Assembly (NCBI RefSeq): GCF_029892045.1
Contig: NZ_CP120368.1
Location: 1,796,001 to 1,860,000, forward strand
Direction: 5' to 3'
From: Sinorhizobium numidicum
GTDB lineage: Bacteria; Pseudomonadota; Alphaproteobacteria; Rhizobiales; Rhizobiaceae
Length of the DNA stretch: 64,000 bases
The position numbers were made by a program, and so were the translations under genes. This document shows, piece after piece, positions 16,321-25,514 of this stretch (position 1 is its first letter; the number at the start of each line of letters is the position of its first letter). Under the pieces are notes generated by a model, which did no database searches, had not been told where the DNA came from, and worked only from the letters and a program-made list of their open reading frames with translations.

Positions 16321-16653
16321 CTACTTACAGTCCTTGCTCTTGATCGATGATTCGATCGCATTCACCTTGCCCTTCGAGACGGCGACCTGGCCCTCCTTGT
16401 CGCCTCCAAACGTGCTCGACATCGGAACACCGACGAGGAACACACCCACGGCGTCTCCTGTGGCGGCTTGGTTCTGTTGCTTTGAAACGGCCGCGAGATT
16501 GTTTTGCTCTTTCAGCAGCTCTTGCGCCAACCCTTCGCAGCTCTGATTGCTGTAGGCTGCCATCGGAATATCGACCGGCACGATAGCGTCAGGACGCTTG
16601 GCGCAGGACGCTACTGCCAGCGTGGACGCCAGCACGATCAAACGGACTTTCAT
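16321..16653 (-). CDS. Putative lipoprotein
   Basis: This 110-residue protein starts MKVRLIVLASTLAVASCAK. The signal peptide ends in a lipobox-like AVAS-Cys (Cys17). The mature part contains a Gln/Asn-rich helical region (LAQELLKEQNNLAAVSKQQNQAA), a hydrophobic Gly/Val stretch (VGVFLVGVPM) and a Lys-rich end with a second Cys. Both the lipid anchor and small size fit envelope lipoproteins common in Rhizobiales. GGAGG precedes the ATG. Function is unknown. Confidence 0.75.
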   Translation of the reverse strand: MKVRLIVLASTLAVASCAKRPDAIVPVDIPMAAYSNQSCEGLAQELLKEQNNLAAVSKQQNQAATGDAVGVFLVGVPMSSTFGGDKEGQVAVSKGKVNAIESSIKSKDCK

Positions 16654-16832
16654 TTATTGCCCCTCCAAGAAGAACTTTGCCCCCGCCGCAATAAAGCATG
16701 GTCTGCATCCGCGGGGAAGGGAGGGCTGTCATTCTCAACGTTTCCGACGTTCAAGAGCTCTGCATGTGATGGCGTTCATCGGCGGTTCAGGCTCGATGGT
16801 TCAATCTGATAGCCAGCGAGGAGGAGTCCACG

Positions 16833-17141
16833 ATGAAAAAGCTCTTATCCGCCCTCACAGCCGTAGTCTTGGCTGCGTCTTTCGCCGTACCACTAAACGC
16901 CGCACCGATCTTCGTGCCAAAACCCGAGCAAGTGCAGACCGGCGCTGTCGAACAGGTCAACCACTGGCGCCATCGTCATTGGCGCGCGGAGCGCCACTGG
17001 AACAGGCGGCACGCTCGGCTTTCCTGCCGTTACTACGGCAGGTGCTACCCTCGCCATTACGGTTACTACGGCTATCGTGACTATCACCGATACCACAGGT
17101 ATCACCGTCGGCCTGGAGTCACCGTATACTTTAATTTCTAG
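16833..17141 (+). CDS. Exported His/Arg/Tyr-rich protein
   Basis: The 102-residue product has a clean signal peptide (residues 1-23, ending NAA). The mature region is extremely rich in His, Arg and Tyr (NHWRHRHWRAERHWNRRHAR, then YYGRCYPRHYGYYGYRDYHR), with two Cys. It could bind metal or nucleic acid or be a basic envelope protein; similar composition is common in small rhizobial exported proteins. GAGGAG lies 5' of the ATG and a terminator follows. Confidence 0.72.
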   Translation: MKKLLSALTAVVLAASFAVPLNAAPIFVPKPEQVQTGAVEQVNHWRHRHWRAERHWNRRHARLSCRYYGRCYPRHYGYYGYRDYHRYHRYHRRPGVTVYFNF

Positions 17142-17162
17142 CGACGGTTCACACTGGCGCCA

Positions 17163-17195
17163 GCCCCTCGCTCTTCGTGGGCGAGGCGCTTTTTT
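17163..17195 (+). terminator. Intrinsic terminator of the His-rich exported protein gene
   Basis: GCCCCTCGC and GCGAGGCGC pair with one mismatch around a 9-nt loop, followed by six T residues (17190-17195), 22 nt after the stop. Confidence 0.8.
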
Positions 17196-17542
17196 GTTGA
17201 TATCAATAAGGCGAACGGTGGTCCTGCTCTGAAGCGGAAGCGCTGGCGCCACGCTTAGCCCTATGCTGGCCTCCTCAAAGTGGCCCATCTAGCCTCCGAA
17301 TCACATCAAACAATGCGATTCTGATGGCCGGTTGTTGGAAAAGAAAGCCTTGCTGAAGCGTTCCGCTAGTGGCCGGCGGAGTTCCGTTGCTCGGCGCTTG
17401 GTCAGCGACTTCAGCTCACTGACATGTGCCGTGTGCCATCATGTGCCGTAAAAGCCGGAAATGTGGCGTAAGTATCGTGAATCTAGCATGCATCATAACG
17501 CTAGAAAATGTAGGCAAGTCATTGTTTTCGTTGATGTTCCGA
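17196..17542. other. Gene-free stretch beside tRNA-Lys
   Basis: No ORF with a plausible product or ribosome-binding site is seen. A short repeat of TGTGCCGT occurs near 17427-17448. The segment borders the 3' end of tRNA-Lys, where integrated elements often sit, but no integrase remnant or duplicated tRNA end was recognised. Confidence 0.4.
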
Positions 17543-17618
17543 TGGTGAGCGCGCAGGGATTCGAACCCTGGACCTACTGATTAAAAGTCAGTTGCTCTAC
17601 CGACTGAGCTACGCGCTC
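17543..17618 (-). tRNA. tRNA-Lys (anticodon TTT)
   Basis: This 76-nt gene has acceptor arms GAGCGCG / CGCGCTC, TAGCTCAG in the D-arm and the seven-base anticodon loop CTTTTAA, giving anticodon TTT. It has the T-loop GGTTCGAATCC and an encoded CCA end at 17545-17543. Confidence 0.97.
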
Positions 17619-17656
17619 CCGTGCCGGGGCCGTAAAGCCCTGCGGAAGTGGCCGGA

Positions 17657-17685
17657 CATATGCACGCGAGCTCCGCGCCGGTCAA
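17657..17685 (-). promoter_or_regulatory. Sigma-70-type promoter of tRNA-Lys
   Basis: TTGACC (17685-17680) and CATATG (17662-17657) are separated by 17 bp on the minus strand, about 40 nt before the mature tRNA 5' end. Confidence 0.6.
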
Positions 17686-17867
17686 CCCAAAAATTGCGCA
17701 GAACCGCGTTTATGAACGCGGATCGAGGCACGCGGAAATCGCCGTTCGGCGAACTCGTTTGCCGCCGAGCAGAAGGCCGTGCGGCAAAATGATCGCCAAA
17801 AGGTGATTGGTTTCAATATATACATGCGCGTAAGAAGGCGACAAGCCGAGTGCCGGAGTTCTAAGCC

Positions 17868-18614
17868 TTGTCGATTGCCGATATTTCCATCTGGACCGCC
17901 ATTCTCGCGGGCGCCCTGTCCTTTCTGTCGCCCTGCGTACTGCCGCTCGTTCCGCCTTACCTCTGTTACATGGCGGGCATTTCCGTCGACCAATTCCGCG
18001 GTGGCGACGCGGCGGCAATCGGCAATACGCGCAGGGCAGTGCTCCCGGCGGCACTGTTCTTTACCCTCGGCTTCGCGACAGTTTTCGTGGCACTCGGGGC
18101 AGGGGCCTCGTCGATCGGTCTATTGTTACGGCAGCACATGGATCTGTTGTCGCGCATCGGCGGTATCATCATCATCGTCATGGGGTTGCATTTCCTTGGT
18201 GTCTTCCGCATCGGGCTGCTTGCCCGCGAGACGCGCTTTCACGGCGGCGGCAAGCCGGCGACGCTGTCCGGTGCCTATATCATGGGGCTTGCCTTCGCCT
18301 TCGGCTGGACGCCCTGCATCGGGCCCGTGCTCGGCACCATTCTCGGCGTCGCCGCCGCGCGGGATACGGTTGGCGACGGTGCGCTGCTCTTGGCAATCTA
18401 TTCGCTCGGCCTTGCCATCCCGTTCTGGATTGCGGCAGGGTTTTCGGGGGCCTTCATGCGCTTTCTCTTGCGCTTCAAGCGTCATCTCGGTCTCGTCGAA
18501 AAATTGATGGGCGCCTTGCTCGTGGTCGCCGGACTCGCCTTCGTCTTCGGATGGATCAGTTCGGTTGCGATCTGGTTTCAGCAGACCTTCCCCATCCTCA
18601 TGCAAATCGGCTAA
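17868..18614 (+). CDS. ccdA: CcdA-type thiol-disulfide transmembrane protein
   Basis: This 248-residue six-helix protein of the DsbD transmembrane/CcdA family has the two conserved redox cysteines in LSPCVLPLVPPYLCY (Cys23) and FGWTPCIGP (Cys150). It moves electrons from cytoplasmic thioredoxin to periplasmic thioredoxin-like proteins, for cytochrome c maturation or copper-site assembly. TlpA at 9936 is a possible client. The start is TTG (family-typical N-terminus MSIADISIWTAILAGALSFL). It stands alone, not in a cyc operon. Confidence 0.92.
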   Translation: MSIADISIWTAILAGALSFLSPCVLPLVPPYLCYMAGISVDQFRGGDAAAIGNTRRAVLPAALFFTLGFATVFVALGAGASSIGLLLRQHMDLLSRIGGIIIIVMGLHFLGVFRIGLLARETRFHGGGKPATLSGAYIMGLAFAFGWTPCIGPVLGTILGVAAARDTVGDGALLLAIYSLGLAIPFWIAAGFSGAFMRFLLRFKRHLGLVEKLMGALLVVAGLAFVFGWISSVAIWFQQTFPILMQIG

Positions 18615-18629
18615 GCACGGCCGGCAAGG

Positions 18630-18664
18630 CTACTGCATGCGTCTGAAAGGACGCGGCGCTGTAG
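18630..18664. repeat. Imperfect palindromic intergenic repeat
   Basis: CTAC...GCGTC-TGAAAG-GACGC...GTAG, lying between ccdA and the AEC gene, resembles the RIME-type short palindromes of Rhizobiaceae (GACGC / GCGTC around TCTGAAA, ending GCGCTGTAG). The arms are imperfect. Confidence 0.45.
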
Positions 18665-18676
18665 AGCGGGGGCGCT

Positions 18677-19639
18677 ATGACGGAAATCGCTGGGCTGGTG
18701 CTGCCGTTCTTCGGCCTGATCTTTCTCGGTTATGTGACGGCCCGTTTCGTCGATCATCCGGGCGAGGCGATGGGCTGGCTGAACACCTTCATCATCTATC
18801 TCGCCTTGCCGGCGCTCTTCTTCAAGCTCGTCTCGCGTACTCCTGTCGAGCAGCTTGCGCGCGCGGATTTCATCCTCACGAGTGTCGGGACGACCTATGT
18901 CGTTTTTGCGCTGATCTTCGCGATGGGCCTGTTTCTGCGTCGGAACACGATTGGGGAGGCGACGATTCAAGGATTTGCCGGCGCCTATGGCAATATCGGC
19001 TATATGGGACCGGGCCTTGCTTTGCTGGCGCTCGGGGAGACTGCCGCCGTTCCCGTCGCGCTGATCTTCTGCTTCGAAAATGCGGTGCATTTCACCGTTG
19101 CCCCTGCGATGATGGCGATCGCGGGCGGCCGGCAGGAAAAGCCTGCCGTCCTTGCGTTCGGCATCGTTCGCCGGATCGCGCTCCACCCCTTTATTTTATC
19201 GACCTTTGCCGGCGTCGCAGCAGCATTTCTTGCGCTTCAGCCGCCGGTGCCGGTGCAGCGGCTGATCGATTACCTGGCGCAAGCTGCTGCTCCCTGCGCT
19301 TTGTTCGCAATGGGTGTGACTTTGGCATTGCGGCCGATCAAACGGATTCCTGTCGAGATCGGCTATATCGTTCCGGCCAAGCTCGTCTTTCACCCGGTGC
19401 TGATGTATCTCGCCCTCAGCCTTGGGGGCGATTATGACCCGATCTGGATACAGACGGCCGTCCTGCTTGCCTCGCTGCCAACCGCGACGAACGTCTTCAT
19501 GATCGGCCAGCAATACGGTGTGTGGCAGGAACGCGCATCCGCGACCATCCTGATCACGACGCTGCTCTCCGTCGCAACAGTGACCGGTCTCCTCTACCTG
19601 ATCCGGTCAGGCGCTCTTCCGGCCGATCTTTTCCCGTAA
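18677..19639 (+). CDS. AEC-family transporter (auxin efflux carrier type)
   Basis: This 320-residue membrane protein has about ten TM helices in two halves (LVLPFFGLIFLGYVTARFVD; AGAYGNIGYMGPGLALLALG with the conserved GNxGYMG; LIDYLAQAAAPCALFAMGVTLAL; ASLPTATNVFMIGQQYGV). AEC carriers export or import organic anions such as malate or malonate. The substrate cannot be assigned. Its 3' end overlaps the convergent ubiH-like gene by 33 bp. Confidence 0.88.
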   Translation: MTEIAGLVLPFFGLIFLGYVTARFVDHPGEAMGWLNTFIIYLALPALFFKLVSRTPVEQLARADFILTSVGTTYVVFALIFAMGLFLRRNTIGEATIQGFAGAYGNIGYMGPGLALLALGETAAVPVALIFCFENAVHFTVAPAMMAIAGGRQEKPAVLAFGIVRRIALHPFILSTFAGVAAAFLALQPPVPVQRLIDYLAQAAAPCALFAMGVTLALRPIKRIPVEIGYIVPAKLVFHPVLMYLALSLGGDYDPIWIQTAVLLASLPTATNVFMIGQQYGVWQERASATILITTLLSVATVTGLLYLIRSGALPADLFP

Positions 19640-20818
19640 GCTCTCCTTGAGCGACCGCAACGCGCTGCCCGGATGGATCCCTTCGCGCATCAAAAGGCCG
19701 CGAAGCGGGCCGGCCGACGAGAGAAGTTGCAGGCCGACGGCGCGTATCGCCTGGACGGGCAGGAAACCGGAGAGCAGCGAACGATTGAGCAGGTCGACGC
19801 TCGCCGTTCTGCTGACGATATCGATGCGCCGGCGCCTGTCGAAACGATCGCCCGTATCCGCCGGCAGGCGGGCGCCGGTCGCCGGGCCGAGGAGTTCGAC
19901 AAGGGTCATCACATCGCGGAGGCTGAGATTGAGTCCCTGGGCGCCGATCGGCGGGAAGGCATGCGCCGCCTCGCCGACGAGCATTACGCGGCCTTTTCCG
20001 AAGCGGCGCGCGGTCATGCCGGAAAGCGGGAAGGACTGCGGCACGCCCTCGACCTTGACCTTTCCGAGGATCGACTCCATCCGGTATTCGATCGTCCGCG
20101 ACAGGAGGTCGGGCGGCAGCCTCAGGGTCTCTTCCGCGTCGCGCGGTTTTTGAACCCAGACGAGACTTGAGCGATCGCCCGGGAGAGGCACCTGCGTGAA
20201 GGGTCCGCTTTCCGTGTGGAATTCCGTGGAAACTTCCTGATGTGGAAGCTCGTGGCTGAAGTTCAGGACGACTGCCGTTTGCGGATAGGACCAGGTGAAT
20301 ACGTCTATTTCTGCCGCTCCCCGTACGGCTGAGCGCCTCCCGTCGGCCCCGACGACCAGATCTGCGGTGATCGTTCGTCCATCCTCCAGCCCGACGCGCA
20401 CCTCCAGAGCGCCGAAGTCCAAGGTCGTGGCTGAGGCGGTCAGCCGATCGATCGTCGGCAGGCTCGCTTCGCGCTTCTCCAGGATTCCGAGGAAGGGCGC
20501 ATTCGGAATGTTGTAGCCGAAAGCTTTGAGGCCTACTTCCGCGGCGCGGAAATTGACCGGCGGGGCTCGTAAAAGCCGCTTCGTGGCGTCGATAATGTGA
20601 ATGGCTACAAGCGGTGCCGTCAGTGGCGCGACCCCGTCCCAGAGATCGAGTGCCTTGAGGTACTCGATCGACTGATCCATGAGGGCGGTAGTGCGCCCGT
20701 CCGCAATAACGGGCCTTGGCCCGACGAGCGCGACGCGGTGGCCATCGCGGGCGAGCGCTATCGCCGCGAGCGAGCCTGCAAGCCCGGCGCCGATGATGAC
20801 GATGTCGTAGTGATCCAT
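19607..20818 (-). CDS. UbiH/UbiF-family FAD-dependent hydroxylase
   Basis: This 403-residue aromatic-ring monooxygenase has an N-terminal dinucleotide fold (DIVIIGAGLAGSLAAIALARDG), the DG motif segment LVVGADGRRSAVR near 160 and the second FAD motif VMLVGEAAHAFPPIGAQGLNL near 285. This matches the ubiquinone-biosynthesis hydroxylase family (UbiH/F/I); which ring position is modified cannot be told. The ATG at 20818 begins exactly at the FAD-binding strand (MDHYDIVIIG). The ORF extends upstream to 21109, but that part is unlike the family. Confidence 0.88.
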   Translation of the reverse strand: MDHYDIVIIGAGLAGSLAAIALARDGHRVALVGPRPVIADGRTTALMDQSIEYLKALDLWDGVAPLTAPLVAIHIIDATKRLLRAPPVNFRAAEVGLKAFGYNIPNAPFLGILEKREASLPTIDRLTASATTLDFGALEVRVGLEDGRTITADLVVGADGRRSAVRGAAEIDVFTWSYPQTAVVLNFSHELPHQEVSTEFHTESGPFTQVPLPGDRSSLVWVQKPRDAEETLRLPPDLLSRTIEYRMESILGKVKVEGVPQSFPLSGMTARRFGKGRVMLVGEAAHAFPPIGAQGLNLSLRDVMTLVELLGPATGARLPADTGDRFDRRRRIDIVSRTASVDLLNRSLLSGFLPVQAIRAVGLQLLSSAGPLRGLLMREGIHPGSALRSLKESLREKIGRKSA

Positions 20819-21095
20819 GGCGGAGAGGACCTCTTCCCGGGCGGTGCCAGCCGCTTTTTTCAGTGTCTCGGCTTGTTCTACCCGCTTAGCCCATTGAAAT
20901 AAATGGGCTGAATCAGCGCAGACGCGTTCGCGGCGTGTCCACAGGACAATTCCGCTCGGCGCTTCATGCAGTTGAATTTTGCTGGCGATGCCGGGGAAAC
21001 GGTGCATATTAGCCGCAAAAGTGCCGCCAATGCGGTCAACGGCGGCCAGGCGCGGCGCGAAAAGACGAAACGAAGGGGACGGGCGGCATTCGCAG

Positions 21096-21821
21096 ATGAA
21101 ATTCTTCAATTACAGACGCGTTCCCTACGCCGAAATCCGCGCCTTTTCCGTGCACATTCTCACGGCGTCCGGTTCGTTCCTGGCCTTCCTCGGCGTTGTC
21201 GCCGCAGCCGAGCACCGTTTCGTCGACATGTTTTGGTGGCTCGGCCTGGCGCTGCTCGTCGACGGCATCGACGGGCCGATCGCGCGCAAGGTGCAGGTCA
21301 AGGAAGTGCTCCCCAACTGGTCGGGCGATACGCTCGACAACGTCATCGACTACGTGACCTATGTGCTGCTGCCCGCATTCGCGCTCTATCAAAGCGGTAT
21401 GATCGGCGAACCCTGGTCGTTCGTCGCAGCCGGCGCCATCGTGGTGTCGAGCGCCATCTACTATGCGGATATGGGCATGAAGACGGATGAGTATTTCTTC
21501 TCCGGTTTCCCGGTCGTCTGGAACATGATCGTCTTCACGCTCTTTGTCATCCAGGCGAGCGAAGTGACTGCGTCCGTTGTGGTTTTCCTGTCTGTTGTGC
21601 TGACGTTCCTGCCCATCAACTTCCTGCATCCGGTCCGCGTGAAAAGATTGAGGCCTCTCAATCTCGGCGTCTTCCTGCTCTGGTCCGCCCTCGGCATGTA
21701 CGCACTGCTCTTGCATTTCGAAACGCCGCCTTGGGTCGTTATTGGCGTTGTGGTTACAGGGCTCTATCTCTACGTCATCGGCTTTGTACTGCAGATTTTC
21801 CCCAATCTTGGCCGCGTTTAG
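21096..21821 (+). CDS. pcs: Phosphatidylcholine synthase
   Basis: This 241-residue polytopic membrane enzyme of the CDP-alcohol phosphatidyltransferase class condenses choline with CDP-diacylglycerol to give phosphatidylcholine. The catalytic pattern is seen as DGIDGPIARKVQ...NWSGDTLDNVID (about residues 56-85), with the bacterial Pcs variant spacing. Six to eight hydrophobic helices follow. Length equals that of Sinorhizobium Pcs. The ATG at 21096 gives MKFFNYRRVPYAE. The gene is divergent from the UbiH-like gene and 9 bp before qor. Confidence 0.95.
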   Translation: MKFFNYRRVPYAEIRAFSVHILTASGSFLAFLGVVAAAEHRFVDMFWWLGLALLVDGIDGPIARKVQVKEVLPNWSGDTLDNVIDYVTYVLLPAFALYQSGMIGEPWSFVAAGAIVVSSAIYYADMGMKTDEYFFSGFPVVWNMIVFTLFVIQASEVTASVVVFLSVVLTFLPINFLHPVRVKRLRPLNLGVFLLWSALGMYALLLHFETPPWVVIGVVVTGLYLYVIGFVLQIFPNLGRV

Positions 21822-21830
21822 GAGTTTCTC

Positions 21831-22808
21831 ATGGCACAGGCGATCCTCGTTCGCGAACTTGGCGGACCGGAAGTTTTGAAGATGGAGGGCGTGACGCTGG
21901 CGGCGCCAGGACCGGGTGAAGTGCAGATCCGGCAGGTGGCAATCGGCCTGAATTTCATCGATGTGTATTTCCGGACCGGGCTCTACAAGTCCGCAACCGG
22001 CCTGCCCTTCGTTCCGGGCAAGGAGGGGGCGGGCATCGTCACGGCTGTGGGTGATGGCGTAAGCCTCTTTTCGGTGGGCGATCGGGTGGCCTACGCCTCT
22101 GCCGACGGCGCCTATGCGAGCGAACGCAACGTCGACGCCTCGCAGCTTGTGAGGGTTCCGGACGGCATCAGCCTCGAGACGGCAGCAGCCATGATGCTGA
22201 AGGGCATGACCGCGCAGTATCTGCTCAATCAGACCTTCAAGGTCGGCCCCGAGACGATCCTACTCTTTCACGCCGCCGCCGGCGGCGTGGGGCTGATCGC
22301 CGGACAATGGGCGAAGGCGCTCGGCGCAACGGTGATTGGTACGGCAGGGTCGCAGGAGAAGATCGATCTGGCGCTCGCCCACGGCTACGACCACGTCATC
22401 AATTATCGGACGGACAATTTCGTCACCCGCGTGAAGGAATTGACCGGCGGCCGCGGGGTCGATGTCGTCTACGACTCGGTCGGCCGCGACACCTATCCGG
22501 CTTCGCTCGACTGCCTTAAGCCACGCGGCCTCTGGGTCAGTTTCGGCAATTCGTCAGGACCGGTCGAGGCCTTCAACATCGGTATGCTGGCGCAGAAGGG
22601 TTCGCTCTTCGCCACGCGCCCGACGCTATTCAGCTATGTCGCCACACGGCCGGCGCTCGAGGCATGTGCAAATTCCTTGTTTGATGTTGTGCAAAGCAAC
22701 AAAGTGCGTATCAATATTAATCAGACCTATCTGCTCGCCGAGGCCGGCCGGGCGCATACGGATCTCGAAACAAGAAAAACGAGTGGAACGACATTGCTGA
22801 TTCCCTGA
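21831..22808 (+). CDS. qor: NADPH:quinone oxidoreductase (zeta-crystallin type)
   Basis: This 325-residue zinc-independent medium-chain reductase has a GroES-like N-terminal fold (GLNFIDVYFRTGLYK, PFVPGKEGAGIV) and a Rossmann domain with AAAGGVGLIAGQWAKALGATVIGT (about 146-169). It also has the RGVDVVYDSVG segment. Conserved catalytic zinc ligands are absent, as expected for quinone oxidoreductases. AGGAG precedes the ATG. It probably detoxifies quinones using NADPH and may be co-transcribed with pcs. Confidence 0.9.
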   Translation: MAQAILVRELGGPEVLKMEGVTLAAPGPGEVQIRQVAIGLNFIDVYFRTGLYKSATGLPFVPGKEGAGIVTAVGDGVSLFSVGDRVAYASADGAYASERNVDASQLVRVPDGISLETAAAMMLKGMTAQYLLNQTFKVGPETILLFHAAAGGVGLIAGQWAKALGATVIGTAGSQEKIDLALAHGYDHVINYRTDNFVTRVKELTGGRGVDVVYDSVGRDTYPASLDCLKPRGLWVSFGNSSGPVEAFNIGMLAQKGSLFATRPTLFSYVATRPALEACANSLFDVVQSNKVRININQTYLLAEAGRAHTDLETRKTSGTTLLIP

Positions 22809-22855
22809 CGAGGCCTCTATGCGGCGGGAATCGAAAGAGGGGAAAAGAGGGCAGC

Positions 22856-24430
22856 GTGCCTGTTAAGGGACAAACCGCGAGCGGCCCGTTGCTGGCCGTA
22901 AGCAACCTAACGAAATTGTTTGGCTCTTTCGCAGCCTGCAATGCGATCAACCTGCAGATAGAATCCGGAGAAATCCACGCGCTCCTCGGTGAAAACGGGG
23001 CCGGGAAATCCACTCTGGTGAAGATGCTTTTCGGCGTGCTCGCGCCGACAGACGGCGAGATCCTGTGGAGCGGCGATAATGTTCGGATCACCAGTCCCGG
23101 TGACGCGCGCAGGCTCGGCATCGGCATGGTTTTCCAGCATTTCTCCCTATTCGAGGCACTGACAGTCGCCGAAAACATCGCGCTTTCGATGGATCGCAAC
23201 ATCTCGCTTGCCCGCGTCGCCGAAGAGGCGTCGCGGCTTTCGCACGTCTATGGCCTGCCGCTCGATCCGAAGGCGCACGTCGCCGATCTGTCCGTCGGCG
23301 AGCGGCAGCGGATCGAGATCGTGCGCGCGCTTCTGCAGAACCCGCAGCTGATCATCCTCGACGAGCCAACGTCGGTGCTGACGCCGCAGGAAGCCGACCG
23401 CCTGTTCGAAACGTTGGAGAAGCTGAAATCGGAAGGACGGTCTGTCCTCTATATCAGCCATCGCCTCGAGGAGGTGCAGCGCCTTTGCGACCGCGCTACG
23501 GTCCTGCGGCATGGCAAGGTGACCGGCGCCTGCGATCCGCGCGCAGAAACGCCGGCCTCGCTCGCCCGGATGATGGTGGGCAGCGATGTTGCGGTCGTGA
23601 CGCCGGAGGGGACGAACACCAGAGGCGACGTGCAATTGGAGGCACGCCATCTCTCCGTGGCCGCGCGCACGCCTTTTGCTGTTTCGCTCAAGAATATCTG
23701 TCTCAAGGTGAGAGCCGGCGAGGTGCTGGCCATTGCCGGCGTTGCGGGCAACGGCCAGGGCGAGCTGTTCGACGCCCTCTCGGGTGAATATCCGGTGGCG
23801 GACGACGATGCGGTCCAGATCCGCCAGAAGCCGGTCGGAACGAAGAACATCAACGCGCGCCGGCTGATCGGGGCTGGCTTCGTGCCGGAAGAGCGGCATG
23901 GGCATGCAGCGGTCTCGACACTCTCGCTTTCCGACAATCTGGTCCTGGCGCGCAACCAGTCCGACCGGCGCGCCTTTCTCGGCGGCGGCTTTTTGAGGAT
24001 CATCCGCCAGGGGGCGGTCAAAGCCGCAACGAAAAGGATTGCCGAAGCCATGGACGTTCGCAAGAGCGGCGAGGATCCGCCGGCGGGTTCGCTCTCGGGC
24101 GGCAATCTGCAGAAGTTCATCGTCGGCCGCGAACTCGACCGGCAGCCGGCCGTGCTTGTCGTCAATCAGCCGACCTGGGGCGTCGACGCCGGTGCGGCAA
24201 GCCGCATCCGTCAGGCTCTAGTCGATCTTGCCAAGGCGGGTTCCGCGGTTTTGGTGATCAGCCAGGATCTCGACGAGATATTCGAAGTGGCGACGGAGAT
24301 CGCGGTGATCAGTGAAGGCCGCCTTTCAGACCCCTATCCGGCGCGCGAACTCTCGCGTGAAAAGATCGGCCTCCTGATGGGCGGCATGTACGGCAAAACG
24401 GAAGGCGCGGGAACTGCACATGCGCATTGA
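22856..24430 (+). CDS. BMP-type (nucleoside) ABC importer ATPase
   Basis: This 524-residue double ATPase has a first domain with Walker A GENGAGKST, signature LSVGERQRIE and Walker B LIILDEPTSVLTP. The second domain has a degenerate P-loop (GVAGNGQGELFDAL), signature LSGGNLQKFIVGREL and VVNQPTWGVDAG. This asymmetry is typical of the sugar/purine-nucleoside (RbsA/BmpA-partner) class. The start is GTG. It overlaps the first permease by 11 bp. Energises uptake with the next three genes; purine nucleosides are the likely substrate by family (inference). Confidence 0.9.
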   Translation: MPVKGQTASGPLLAVSNLTKLFGSFAACNAINLQIESGEIHALLGENGAGKSTLVKMLFGVLAPTDGEILWSGDNVRITSPGDARRLGIGMVFQHFSLFEALTVAENIALSMDRNISLARVAEEASRLSHVYGLPLDPKAHVADLSVGERQRIEIVRALLQNPQLIILDEPTSVLTPQEADRLFETLEKLKSEGRSVLYISHRLEEVQRLCDRATVLRHGKVTGACDPRAETPASLARMMVGSDVAVVTPEGTNTRGDVQLEARHLSVAARTPFAVSLKNICLKVRAGEVLAIAGVAGNGQGELFDALSGEYPVADDDAVQIRQKPVGTKNINARRLIGAGFVPEERHGHAAVSTLSLSDNLVLARNQSDRRAFLGGGFLRIIRQGAVKAATKRIAEAMDVRKSGEDPPAGSLSGGNLQKFIVGRELDRQPAVLVVNQPTWGVDAGAASRIRQALVDLAKAGSAVLVISQDLDEIFEVATEIAVISEGRLSDPYPARELSREKIGLLMGGMYGKTEGAGTAHAH

Positions 24431-25514
24431 GCTCGAAAAACGCGTCAAGATCTCGGCGCTCTTCTCGATCCTGTCGCCGTTCATCGCCCTCGCGCTGACG
24501 ATCGTCTTTGGCGGCATCATGTTCACGCTGCTCGGCAAGAACCCGGCCACCGCTCTCTACAGCTTCTTCATCGAGCCATTGAGCGAGGTCTGGTCGCTGC
24601 ATGAACTGGCGATCAAGGCGGCGCCGCTGATTCTGATCGGCGTCGGTCTCTCGGTCTGCTTCCGCTCTAACAACTGGAACATCGGTGCCGAAGGCCAATT
24701 CATCATGAGGGCGATCGCCGGCTCGATCCTGCCGGTCGTCTTCTACGATTGGCAATCGCCGATGGTGCTGCCGCTGATGATGGTTCTCGGTATGGTTGGC
24801 GGCGCGCTTTTTGCGGCGATACCGGCTTTCCTAAAGGCGCATATGAACACCAACGAGATTCTGACGAGCCTGATGCTGGTCTATGTCGCCCAGCTCTTCC
24901 TCGACTGGCTCGTACGCGGCCCCTGGCGCAACCCGCAGGGCATGAATTTTCCGGAAACACGCACATTCGCTGTCGATGCGATCCTCCCCGAAATGCTCGC
25001 CTCCGGACGCACGCACTGGGGATTTGCCTTCGCGATAATCGCGGCGCTCGTGGTCTGGTTCATGATGCGCTTCACCCTCAGGGGCTTCGAGATCACGGTT
25101 CTCGGCCAGTCCGAGAGGGCAGGGCGATTTGCCGGCTTTTCGTCACGCAAGATGATCTGGTTCTCGATGCTGTTCTCGGGCGCCTTGGCGGGCCTAGCCG
25201 GGATGGCGGAAGTGAGCGGCGCCATCCAGCAGTTGCGGCCGGTGATTTCGCCCGGCTACGGTTTCACGGCGATCATCGTCGCCTTTCTCGGCCGGCTCAA
25301 CCCGCTCGGCATCATCGCCGCTGGCCTCGTGCTGGCGCTGACCTATCTTGGCGGCGAGGCCGCACAGCTTTCTCTTGGCGTGTCGGACAAGGTGACCCGC
25401 GTCTTCCAGGGGCTGCTGCTGTTTTTCGTGCTGTCCTGCGACACGCTCATTCACTACCGCGTCAGGCTCGTGTGGGAGAGATTCGCCGCGATCAAGACGG
25501 ATGAGGCACACTGA
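24420..25514 (+). CDS. BMP-type ABC importer permease 1
   Basis: This 364-residue inner-membrane permease of the BPD_transp_2 family has an N-terminal helix (ISALFSILSPFIALALTIVFGG), then LILIGVGLSVCFRSNNWNIGAEGQF. The latter FRxxxxNIGxEGQ signature is characteristic of nucleoside/BMP permeases. Further motifs are NEILTSLMLVYVA and GYGFTAIIVAFLGRLNP. It overlaps the ATPase gene and shares one base with the second permease (TGATG). Confidence 0.9.
   Translation: MRIELEKRVKISALFSILSPFIALALTIVFGGIMFTLLGKNPATALYSFFIEPLSEVWSLHELAIKAAPLILIGVGLSVCFRSNNWNIGAEGQFIMRAIAGSILPVVFYDWQSPMVLPLMMVLGMVGGALFAAIPAFLKAHMNTNEILTSLMLVYVAQLFLDWLVRGPWRNPQGMNFPETRTFAVDAILPEMLASGRTHWGFAFAIIAALVVWFMMRFTLRGFEITVLGQSERAGRFAGFSSRKMIWFSMLFSGALAGLAGMAEVSGAIQQLRPVISPGYGFTAIIVAFLGRLNPLGIIAAGLVLALTYLGGEAAQLSLGVSDKVTRVFQGLLLFFVLSCDTLIHYRVRLVWERFAAIKTDEAH

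Noticed and set aside
17196..17618. Integration site at tRNA-Lys
   Set aside because: The tRNA is complete with an encoded CCA, and no second copy of its 3' end or integrase remnant was seen within the window.
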